Assembly (NCBI GenBank): GCA_964442905.1
Contig: CAYUBD010000021.1
Coordinates: forward strand, 1-17,367
From: JAFGFG01 sp964442905
GTDB taxonomy: Archaea > Aenigmatarchaeota > Aenigmatarchaeia > QMZP01 > JAFGSV01
Direction: 5' to 3'
Length of the DNA stretch: 17,367 nucleotides
The position numbers and the translations under genes are program-made. This document shows, piece after piece, positions 1 through 6,062 of this stretch. Numbering within the stretch: position 1 is the first letter of the stretch; each line of letters opens with the position of its first letter. The notes under the pieces were generated by a model that saw only the letters and a program-made list of their open reading frames with translations, ran no database searches and had not been told where the DNA came from.

Positions 1-278
1 CCACCCGTCATTCCTGTTATCGGCGGTGATGTGACTTCATCAGGAATATCTGTCCCTTCTTCGGACGAAGGTGGATTCTCTGATGTCTTGCTTCCTGTGC
101 TTTTAATATCAACTTCAAATCCTGACGTGTCGACAGGATTGGCTTCATCTCCGGAAAGCTGGGAATCATCATACGAATTGGAAAATAACGTAAAGAAGCC
201 ACCAGGCATTCCGCCGCCTAAAAGAAGTCCTGCCGCAACGGCCATTACCAGCACTAATGAAATGAGTTCGAATCGCAT
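1..278 (-). CDS. Small exported/membrane-anchored protein, C-terminus cut by window edge
   Basis: Translating the minus strand from the ATG at 278 gives an open frame to the left edge (92 codons). It begins MRFELISLVLVMAVAAGLLL, a hydrophobic signal or anchor segment at about residues 5-22, followed by a glycine-rich turn and a polar, acidic, Ser/Pro/Glu-rich linker with no visible fold. Near the edge it reads SPPITGMTGG. The PITGM string recurs at the C-terminus of the exported protein at 1012-2586. A TATA-like AT run lies at about 290-305 on this strand. The gene is divergent from the CBS protein at 430. I do not recognise a family. The open frame and signal segment are clear; function is unknown. 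Confidence 0.6.
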   Translation of the reverse strand, partial: MRFELISLVLVMAVAAGLLLGGGMPGGFFTLFSNSYDDSQLSGDEANPVDTSGFEVDIKSTGSKTSENPPSSEEGTDIPDEVTSPPITGMTG

Positions 279-313
279 TGCAACCACTACATAATTAATT
301 AATAATAGAGGGG

Positions 314-342
314 TTAAGTTTTTTAAAGGTTTCACAACTTAA
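314..342. repeat. Inverted and direct repeats in divergent intergenic region
   Basis: In the 151-bp gap between two divergent genes, TTAAGTT (314-320) and AACTTAA (336-342) form perfect 7-bp inverted arms 22 bp apart. TTAAAGG also occurs directly at 323-329 and 339-345, 16 bp apart. The spacing of about two helical turns would suit a dimeric regulator. The region is AT-rich, so chance is not excluded. Nothing else is evident in this gap apart from the promoter at 380. Confidence 0.3.
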
Positions 343-379
343 AGGAGACGAAAATATTCACAATATACCGGTTTTCCTG

Positions 380-391
380 TTTATATTTAAG
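380..391 (+). promoter_or_regulatory. TATA-like box for CBS-domain gene
   Basis: TTTATATTTAA sits about 40-50 bp ahead of the ATG at 430, leaving room for a short leader. The gene has a Shine-Dalgarno-like GGGGTG about 6 nt before its ATG. This is assigned by pattern only. Confidence 0.45.
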
Positions 392-429
392 GCGGTTTTT
401 CAATAATTAATTACATCTGGGGTGTTGTC

Positions 430-981
430 ATGGTGAAGGTAAAAGAAGTGATGAAAACAGAAGTGATGAAGGTCAGTCCGAAGACGTCATTAGTAGATGC
501 AGCCAAAATCATGACCAACAACAGGGTAGGTTCTCTGGTGGTTGTGGATAATGGTGATGAACCAATGGATATGGTCACTGAGTCTGATATAACAACAGTG
601 GTGGCTATGGGACTGGATCCGAAGAAACTGAAGATTAGCGACCTCAGAACGAAGAGAATTAAAAAAAGGCCTACGCTCATAAGCGTGAAGCCGGATGACA
701 ATATACTGCAGGTGACAAAGCTCATGGTGAAGAACGGTGTCAAAAGAGCACCGGTGGTAGAAAATGGCAAGCTCATTGGTATAATCGCTGACAAGGAGAT
801 CCTTCTGATATCACCTGAACTGATAGAGATCATGTCAGAGAAACTCAAGAACAGGGTAAATCTTGTTCCAAAGGCGAGCGAAGAAATATCCGGCATGTGT
901 GAAGACTGCGGTGGATATTCAGACCGGCTCAAACAGATGGGCAACCGCTGGATGTGCCCCGGATGCATATCCGAAGAATAA
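430..981 (+). CDS. Two-CBS-domain protein with C-terminal zinc ribbon
   Basis: The 183-residue protein has two CBS repeats. The first is at about residues 5-65 (VKEVMKTEVMKVSP, RVGSLVVVDNG, DMVTESDI). The second is at about 70-130 (PTLISVKPDDNILQV, VKRAPVVENGKLIGIIAD). CBS pairs bind adenosyl ligands such as AMP, ATP or SAM and usually report energy or nucleotide state. The last 35 residues carry two cysteine pairs, CEDC and CPGC, spaced as a small zinc ribbon that could contact nucleic acid or a partner. Archaeal stand-alone CBS proteins often end this way; the target is not predictable from sequence. The start is supported by GGGGTG about 6 nt upstream. The next gene begins 30 nt downstream on the same strand. 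Confidence 0.88.
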   Translation: MVKVKEVMKTEVMKVSPKTSLVDAAKIMTNNRVGSLVVVDNGDEPMDMVTESDITTVVAMGLDPKKLKISDLRTKRIKKRPTLISVKPDDNILQVTKLMVKNGVKRAPVVENGKLIGIIADKEILLISPELIEIMSEKLKNRVNLVPKASEEISGMCEDCGGYSDRLKQMGNRWMCPGCISEE

Positions 982-1011
982 GCATTTATTTTCTAGTGTC
1001 AACTCATCTTA

Positions 1012-2586
1012 ATGCGGCTATCATGTAGCTTAAGATGTTTTCTCGTCTCTATCATTATTATTTCCTGCATCGCACCTCTCGCTTCTGCGTGCCTTCTGTT
1101 AAATGAAATTTATCCGAATCCGGAAGATGCCAAAAATGAATGGTTGGAAATACGCAACAACTGTAACATGACTGTCAATCTTTCGGATATCAGACTAAAC
1201 GATAGTTCTTCCTTTTCTAAGCAGTTGAACGGCTTGACAAACGACACGTTAGTCATCGTAGCAAACAGGCAGGACCTATTCGAGGCCGTGCCTGGCACGG
1301 CCAACTTCACGATAGTTAACCTTTCGTATGGGAAATCCTGGATGAATAATGACGGTGACACTGTATACCTGTTAAATGCCACTGTGCTTCTGGATAGCAT
1401 GGTTTACATCTCATCAGTGACTGGACATTCATGGTCGCTTTGTAACGGAACGTGGACTGAGACAGAAAACGCGACTCCGGGTTCTGAGAATTCGTGCCCT
1501 GAAGAGAGCGGGTATGTTCATGTGAATGGCACTGACGGTAACGCGACTACTGAAAATGCAACGGAGGTATTTGATTATAGTGGTATATTTCTGGATGTTT
1601 CCGGGCCTGCGATGCCTGTGCGTTTCGGTGATTTTTCTCAGGTAAAGGCCGTATTGCACACTGGAGGCAACAAAGTTCCGCTGAGGATAGTAACATACAT
1701 ATACAAGCCCCACTGGGTGAGTGTTGACCTTGAGGGGAACAATATACACTATTACCTGAATGAAACCCAGACTGCATTGGAAATCGAAATTCCTGAAAAC
1801 GGTGAAGATGTGATACTTCATCTGCCTCTCTTCATAAAAAGCAACTGCGACGGTGAGTATGAAAACGGTGTGTATACGGGCAATGTAAGGGTATACGAGG
1901 GAGATGAGGATAAAGAAGTTGATGAGGACACGTTCAACATAACAATCAGCGGAAACAATCCCATTTTCTGCTGCGATGAATGTGATGATTGCGACTGCCC
2001 TGATAATAAATGCAGTTGTTCAACAGGCAATACTTATTCTGCTACGAAGGGTGAAAAAACTGAATTTATAGAGCTGCTGGCATACGATGATACTGTTCGC
2101 GCAGGGGTACCGTTTGAAACAACTGTGAGAATTGAAAATACAGAGAACCGGGAACAGACCTTCTCTGTGTATTCATATGCATACGAAGGCAGCCGGTGCC
2201 TTTCACTTGGTTTTGATGGCAGTGAATGGAAAAAGACGTGGACTGCGAACAAAAATTCATTTGAACTGGCACCGGGAAAATCATTTGATATCACGCTGAA
2301 GAACGCATTCGAGAATGGGACCATTCCAGGCATATACACATTCAGGATCAGGCTCAAATATTTGGAAAGGAATGTTGATATCACAAGGGATATGAAGGTT
2401 ACGCCGGCGCCTGAAGCTGAGAAAAATGCAAAGGTCTTTGATGATATAGAGATAATCACTGATGGAAATGAAGAGAACGACATTCCGATTACGGGAATGG
2501 CGGCTGCAGGTAAAGAGTCCACCGGCGTGCTTCAAGGGGTATACGAAATGCTCGTTTCCTGGCTGGCATCAGTTTTTAAATTTTAA
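1012..2586 (+). CDS. Exported lamin-tail-domain surface protein
   Basis: The 524-residue protein starts with a signal peptide (basic MRLSCSLR, hydrophobic FLVSIIIISCIAPLASA). It ends near the cysteine of ASAC, a weak lipobox-like context. Residues about 27-160 look like a lamin-tail (LTD) beta-sandwich: LLNEIYPNPEDAKNEWLEIRN, then VNLSDIRLND. A second beta-rich region (about 185-315) leads to a cluster of seven cysteines at residues 320-336. A CARDB-like beta-sandwich follows (about 347-465: VRAGVPFETTVRIENTENR and FELAPGKSFDITLKN). About fifteen N-x-S/T sequons suggest N-glycosylation outside the cell. The C-terminus has an acidic linker, IPITGM, and a hydrophobic stretch (VYEMLVSWLASVFKF) that could anchor it. 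The role is probably in the cell surface; partners are unknown. The domain calls are from pattern recognition. Confidence 0.75.
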   Translation: MRLSCSLRCFLVSIIIISCIAPLASACLLLNEIYPNPEDAKNEWLEIRNNCNMTVNLSDIRLNDSSSFSKQLNGLTNDTLVIVANRQDLFEAVPGTANFTIVNLSYGKSWMNNDGDTVYLLNATVLLDSMVYISSVTGHSWSLCNGTWTETENATPGSENSCPEESGYVHVNGTDGNATTENATEVFDYSGIFLDVSGPAMPVRFGDFSQVKAVLHTGGNKVPLRIVTYIYKPHWVSVDLEGNNIHYYLNETQTALEIEIPENGEDVILHLPLFIKSNCDGEYENGVYTGNVRVYEGDEDKEVDEDTFNITISGNNPIFCCDECDDCDCPDNKCSCSTGNTYSATKGEKTEFIELLAYDDTVRAGVPFETTVRIENTENREQTFSVYSYAYEGSRCLSLGFDGSEWKKTWTANKNSFELAPGKSFDITLKNAFENGTIPGIYTFRIRLKYLERNVDITRDMKVTPAPEAEKNAKVFDDIEIITDGNEENDIPITGMAAAGKESTGVLQGVYEMLVSWLASVFKF

Positions 2587-2590
2587 TAAG
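2581..2590 (+). promoter_or_regulatory. TATA-like box ahead of tRNA-Arg region
   Basis: TTTTAATAAG overlaps the stop codon of the preceding gene and is centred about 28 bp before G2614, the first base of the structured element. That is the usual archaeal TATA-to-start distance. A second TATA-like run, GGAAAATATG (2663-2671), is about 27 bp before the mature tRNA-Arg 5' end. It may be the tRNA's own promoter, although the same bases belong to the intron-like element. Confidence 0.35.
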
Positions 2591-2613
2591 CACTACTTAT
2601 CTTTACTGTAGAT

Positions 2614-2683
2614 GGGCCCGTAGCTCATAACCCTTTTCAGGGCAAACTTGAAAAGCGTTAACGGAAAATATGGGTACGGGCTT
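2614..2683 (+). ncRNA. Structured tRNA-Arg-like / tRNA-intron-like element (ncRNA or relic)
   Basis: The element opens with GGGCCCGTAGCTCA, identical to the first 14 nt of the intact tRNA-Arg 81 bp downstream. GGGCCCGTA (2614-2622) can pair with TACGGGCTT (2675-2683) as a 9-bp terminal stem (two G-U). Inside, CTTTTCA (2633-2639) pairs perfectly with TGAAAAG (2649-2655), and CGTTAACG is a palindrome. AAAGCGTTAACGGAAAA (2652-2668) is identical to part of the tRNA-Phe intron at 11901-11948. The flanking TAACCCTTTTC and TATGGG resemble that intron's arms. It has no D-arm or T-arm and is not a functional tRNA. It could be a relic of an intron-bearing tRNA copy, a mobile intron remnant, or a small RNA. 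The sequence matches are certain; the interpretation is not. Confidence 0.4.
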
Positions 2684-2694
2684 GTGCAGGATAA

Positions 2695-2769
2695 GGGCCC
2701 GTAGCTCAGTTTGGATAGAGCGGCACCCTCCTAAGGTGAAGGTCGAGGGTTCAAATCCCTTCGGGTCCG
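2695..2769 (+). tRNA. tRNA-Arg (anticodon CCT)
   Basis: All arms can be folded by eye. Acceptor GGGCCCG pairs with CGGGTCC (one G-U); D-stem GCTC pairs with GAGC; the anticodon loop CTCCTAA gives CCT, reading AGG; T-stem GAGGG with loop TTCAAAT pairs with CCCTT. The discriminator is G, and CCA is not encoded. The top anticodon-stem pair (27-43) is a G-A mismatch. The first 14 nt are duplicated 81 bp upstream in the structured element at 2614. AGG is a heavily used arginine codon in the neighbouring genes. Confidence 0.95.
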
Positions 2770-2805
2770 CTGTCACAATAGATTTATAAAAACTACTCCC
2801 AAATA

Positions 2806-2821
2806 GTGATTATAAAATCAC
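2806..2821. repeat. Perfect palindrome over TATA-like sequence before the MinD gene
   Basis: GTGATT and AATCAC are perfect 6-bp inverted arms around ATAA, so the palindrome encloses TTATAAAA, itself a good archaeal TATA box. It lies 45-60 bp before the ATG at 2866. A regulator bound here would compete with TBP. Other TATA-like runs nearby (2783-2791 and 2829-2838) mean the real promoter is not settled. Confidence 0.35.
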
Positions 2822-2865
2822 GAAAGCATTAAAAATATACGAGGCAATATAAAAGAAGTGTTTAT

Positions 2866-3624
2866 ATGACCAGAATAATAACAGTTGCGAGCGGAAAGGG
2901 CGGTGTGGGGAAAACCACGCTTGTTTCTAATCTTGCCACAGCACTGGCAAAACTAAAGAAGTCCGTGATAGCTGTTGACGGTAATCTGACAACGGCAAAC
3001 CTGGGCATTCACCTGGGAATACCGCTGTATCCAGTAACACTTCAGGATGTTCTTAATGGTAACGCCAGACTCAATGACGCGATGTATTACCATCCGGCAG
3101 GCTTCACTGTGCTACCAGCGGACATATCACTTAAAAAGCTCAGGCTGGCCAACTCGCATGAGCTCGTTGATGTTTTCTACAAGCTTGTAGGCGGCTGCGA
3201 CTTCATACTCGTGGACTCTGCCGCAGGTCTTGGAAAAGAGGCACTCGCCGCGCTTGAAGCCGCCGATGAGATGATAACAGTCACAAACCCGGAGCTTCCG
3301 GCGCTCACCGATGCATTAAAGCTTGGAAACATGGCTGAAAAGTACGGTACGCACAACCTTGGCGTTGTAGTAAACAGAGTCAAGGGAACGAAACATGAGT
3401 TCTCGATTCCGGCTGTGGAAAATTTCCTGGAAGCACCGATTCTGGGTAAAGTACCCGAAGATAGTGAAGTCTCGAAGGCCGTGGCAAAGAAGCAGCCCGT
3501 TATTGTACACAAGCCGATGTCACCTGCATCCCAGCATATCATGAGCATAGCCGCAAGGTTGGTCGGTGAAGAATACAAACCGCGGTCACAGATGAGCCAC
3601 AAGCTTTTCGGCTGGCTGAAATAA
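2866..3624 (+). CDS. minD: MinD/ParA-family ATPase
   Basis: The 252-residue protein opens with the deviant Walker A motif SGKGGVGKTT (about residues 9-18), which carries the signature lysine. Switch I / Walker A' is VDGNLTTANLG (about 39-49) and switch II is FILVDSAAGLG (about 114-124). An LGVVVNRVKGT nucleotide-base-binding segment is near 165-175. This is the normal MinD length. The C-terminus, HKLFGWLK, could form the short amphipathic membrane-targeting helix of MinD. Archaea keep many MinD paralogues for positioning or assembling membrane-linked complexes, and no MinC or MinE lies nearby, so the cargo is unknown. The gene stands alone after tRNA-Arg and converges on the membrane protein at 3627, with only 2 bp between the stops. 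Confidence 0.85.
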   Translation: MTRIITVASGKGGVGKTTLVSNLATALAKLKKSVIAVDGNLTTANLGIHLGIPLYPVTLQDVLNGNARLNDAMYYHPAGFTVLPADISLKKLRLANSHELVDVFYKLVGGCDFILVDSAAGLGKEALAALEAADEMITVTNPELPALTDALKLGNMAEKYGTHNLGVVVNRVKGTKHEFSIPAVENFLEAPILGKVPEDSEVSKAVAKKQPVIVHKPMSPASQHIMSIAARLVGEEYKPRSQMSHKLFGWLK

Positions 3625-3626
3625 GT

Positions 3627-3962
3627 TCAATCTCCAAATAAGTCAGTGATTCTTCTTATCAATAACATAAAGAATCCCCAGGACACCGGGAGCCATAAAG
3701 GAATGTTCAGAAATGTCGGGTTGGTGTAGTACCATACGCCGAAGTTTGTAGCTACGATTTCTGCAACCGGTCCTAATATGAAGCCGACGAAAAAGTATTG
3801 TACATCTTTCTTCTCGTGCCAGAATTTAAGGGTGATTAAACCGACCACAGCCAATATAGCTGTTAGCAGAACGGCATCCATATAAAATACCGGTAAAAGT
3901 GCGGTACCAAAACAAAAAAGGAACATGCATGCAATCAGTTGCTTCTTGAAATTCTTTTTCAT
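3627..3962 (-). CDS. Small four-helix membrane protein (CruF/DUF422-like motif)
   Basis: The 111-residue protein has about four transmembrane segments: LIACMFLFCFGTALLPVFY, AVLLTAILAVVGLITL, VQYFFVGFILGPVAEIVATN and LWLPVSWGFFMLLI. The stretch containing EIVATNFGVWYYTNP and IPLWLPVSW recalls the E-x(3)-T-x-FG-x-W-x-Y and PL-x-P-x-W pattern of CruF-like carotenoid-biosynthesis membrane proteins. The match is only partial and the protein is less than half their usual length, so I do not assign that function. Its ATG overlaps the pheT stop by four bases (ATGA), so it is translationally coupled as the last gene of the phe operon. Confidence 0.65.
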   Translation of the reverse strand: MKKNFKKQLIACMFLFCFGTALLPVFYMDAVLLTAILAVVGLITLKFWHEKKDVQYFFVGFILGPVAEIVATNFGVWYYTNPTFLNIPLWLPVSWGFFMLLIRRITDLFGD

Positions 3963-5617
3963 AAAATCTTCTCCAGTTCTATTTCAAATGACACTACCGG
4001 GTTCTCTATTTCCCAGTTATTGAGAACCTTCGGGTGGATTTCACCAAGGATGCCTACTGGCCTGCCTTTGCATCTTATTTCAGCTGACCTCCCATGTATG
4101 AACGTGGGATGATTTGTAGCAGTCAGTTTGTATTCAAGACCCAGTGATGAGAACAGTGCATCAAGCACGCTCGCCATGTATTCATATCCAACCCTTACAC
4201 CCGAGATTGATGCTGCCAGCCTGAGGACATCTGATGTTCTTGTCTCGGCTTTCGGGTCAAGAGTGACAACATCGCCGATCTCGAAAATCGGCTGTGGGTA
4301 TTCCCTGTGCTTGTTCTTGGACAGGAACTCCATGTTGCTCGGAAGCAGCCAGTTTCTGAATACATTCCAATTGGATGAAACTATATTCTCTATTTCAACT
4401 AAACCGCCTTCCGGGAGGTTCATTCTCCTGAAAATATTGTTTTTGTTCGTAAGCACGTAAGAGAGCGTTTCCTGAAATCCCAGCCCAGCCATTACGTCTG
4501 CCACGGAATCGCTGAAGTTCTGCAGTCTGCTGACAGCGCCTATGGTAGGCAGCTTCGGGACTGCAGGCTTTATCCTGTTGTATCCATATGAGATTATGAC
4601 GTCCTCGACCACGTCCCTCTGGTGCATTATGTCCTGCCTGTAGGCCGGGTAGAGAAGGTCTATAAATTTCCCCTTGCCGCTGGTTTCGTACCTTGATTCC
4701 TCCAGCAGTTCACATATCTTTCCGCGGCTCAGCCTGAATCCAGATATCTCGTTTACGTAGCCGACGCTGACTTTTGTTTTCTTGGGCCTCATGTCTGGCG
4801 TGTTCATCGACTTATCGGCATATTCGACTTTAACAGACTGTATTTCTCCGCCCCGGTCGGCAAGTGCTGCCACGATTGTATTGAGAGCGGGCAGCAGGAA
4901 CTTGAAATCGAAACCTGAACATTCTATGAATACATCGCGCGTGGCTGTGGTGACCTTTCCCGTGTGATCGGAATTGATTACGGGTGGCAATGAAAGGACC
5001 TCGCCAGCAGCATCTATGAATATCGGATACTCGTTCAGTCCTTTGAGCAAACCGGCATACTCCATTCCCTTCGGGTGCTTCCTGAGTATCTCTGCAGGCG
5101 TCATGGGTTTTTCGAACTCCAATGGCACGAATCTTATCCCATCCGGTTTGACGGATGTGAATTTTATCGGCCCATTTATCTTGTGAAGATCATATACGCC
5201 TATCGCGACCTCCTTCCTGTTGCGGCCGAAAGTTATCGAAATCTTCTCCTGCAGCTGTATCATCTGAGAAAGCACATCAGGGTTTATGTTAAGATTCTTG
5301 ACCACCGCACATACGGTCAGCGGCCTTATGTTCTTCATCTTTCTGTCAACCCTGACGACGAGCCCGGATGGTTTGACATCATATCGTGGTACACCCTTCT
5401 TCGATCCATATCTCCCCTGCAATTCACGTGCCACGCCTTCCGCACTCCAGAGGTCAGGCCGATTGGTATCTTTCATGTCCAGTTTCAGCGTCTCGCCTTC
5501 TATTTCATCCACTTCTCCCTTTGCATATAGTATGCCCTCTTCCTGAAGGACATCAAGTGGCACATGTTCGCCTACAAGCGTTTGCAGGTCCTGATAGTTT
5601 ACTTCTATTGTCGGCAT
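3959..5617 (-). CDS. pheT: Phenylalanine--tRNA ligase beta subunit
   Basis: The 552-residue protein is the archaeal/eukaryal form of the PheRS beta subunit, which with PheS charges tRNA-Phe as an alpha2-beta2 enzyme. Landmarks are the N-terminal MPTIEVNYQDLQTLVG, then DTNRPDLWSAEGVAREL (about residue 52), the B3/B4 region with FEKPMTPAEILRKHPKG, and the B5 DNA-binding-like fold (YVNEISGFRLS). The class II-like B6/B7 core has DIMHQRDVVEDVIISYGYN, LGFQETLSYVLTN and FEIGDVV. It is about the usual archaeal length. I chose ATG 5617 because MPTIEV is the conserved start and GAGG lies 9 nt upstream; an ATG at 5626 is the alternative. It begins one base after the NUDIX stop. Confidence 0.95.
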   Translation of the reverse strand: MPTIEVNYQDLQTLVGEHVPLDVLQEEGILYAKGEVDEIEGETLKLDMKDTNRPDLWSAEGVARELQGRYGSKKGVPRYDVKPSGLVVRVDRKMKNIRPLTVCAVVKNLNINPDVLSQMIQLQEKISITFGRNRKEVAIGVYDLHKINGPIKFTSVKPDGIRFVPLEFEKPMTPAEILRKHPKGMEYAGLLKGLNEYPIFIDAAGEVLSLPPVINSDHTGKVTTATRDVFIECSGFDFKFLLPALNTIVAALADRGGEIQSVKVEYADKSMNTPDMRPKKTKVSVGYVNEISGFRLSRGKICELLEESRYETSGKGKFIDLLYPAYRQDIMHQRDVVEDVIISYGYNRIKPAVPKLPTIGAVSRLQNFSDSVADVMAGLGFQETLSYVLTNKNNIFRRMNLPEGGLVEIENIVSSNWNVFRNWLLPSNMEFLSKNKHREYPQPIFEIGDVVTLDPKAETRTSDVLRLAASISGVRVGYEYMASVLDALFSSLGLEYKLTATNHPTFIHGRSAEIRCKGRPVGILGEIHPKVLNNWEIENPVVSFEIELEKIL

Positions 5618-5618
5618 T

Positions 5619-6062
5619 TCAGTCATCCTCATGCAGCAGGTTGTTGCTGATATAATTCTCAACTATCTTTCTTGCCGGGGGAAACATCTTCTCAGGCATA
5701 TTATCCGGTTTGAACCATTTCCATTCGGTTATCTCATCGGGCTCCATTACCTTTGCTTCCCCACTGAAGTCAGTGCACTTGAAACCAAGCGTAACGAAGT
5801 GCGCTTTCTCTACACGGTCATTACTGACACTTATCAAATCAATATCGCCAGCTTCTATCCCGGTTTCTTCAAGGCATTCACGTCTTGCTGTTTCCTTCGG
5901 CCTTTCATGGAAGTCCATTTTTCCTCCCGGAAATGTCCATGTGTCTTCACCGTTTAGGAGACTGTCGGCTTTTTCAGGATTTTCATGCCTGTGTCCAAGA
6001 AGAACTTTACCGTTTCTGATGAGCATCACTGCACATCCAACTCCGGGGTACGTCATTTCCAT
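5619..6062 (-). CDS. NUDIX hydrolase between pheS and pheT
   Basis: The 147-residue protein carries a complete Nudix box, GKMDFHE-(7)-RECLEETGI (about residues 47-70), which matches GX5EX7REUXEEXGU, so metal-dependent hydrolysis of a nucleoside diphosphate linked to X is likely. The early FPGG and the later PDEITEWKWF (a glutamate-rich, Trp-containing strand) resemble MutT-like NTP pyrophosphatases. The start overlaps the pheS stop by one base (TGATG) and the stop lies one base before pheT, so the three genes are translated as one unit. A second ATG two codons in (6056) is possible. The substrate cannot be read from sequence. The link to PheRS may be only co-expression or may reflect clean-up of aminoacylation by-products. 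Confidence 0.88.
   Translation of the reverse strand: MEMTYPGVGCAVMLIRNGKVLLGHRHENPEKADSLLNGEDTWTFPGGKMDFHERPKETARRECLEETGIEAGDIDLISVSNDRVEKAHFVTLGFKCTDFSGEAKVMEPDEITEWKWFKPDNMPEKMFPPARKIVENYISNNLLHEDD

Noticed and set aside
31..294. Plus-strand open frame of 87 codons at the left edge
   Set aside because: The opposite strand encodes a convincing signal-anchor protein with the PITGM motif. This frame is its shadow.
411..968. Long minus-strand open frame of 185 codons opposite the CBS gene
   Set aside because: The plus strand encodes an unmistakable two-CBS/zinc-ribbon protein. The opposite frame has biased Ser/Ile/Phe composition typical of a shadow.
2614..2690. Second functional tRNA-Arg or a split-tRNA 5' half
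   Set aside because: Only the first 14 nt match. There is no D-arm, anticodon arm or T-arm, and the intact tRNA downstream is complete without it.
3627..3962. Calling the small membrane protein a carotenoid enzyme (CruF)
   Set aside because: Only a short motif is similar and the protein is less than half the normal length. No other carotenoid gene is nearby.
5618..5662. Longer pheT start at 5662
   Set aside because: The extra residues (MRIISATTCCMRMTE) are unlike PheT and overlap the NUDIX end. MPTIEV at 5617 matches the family start.
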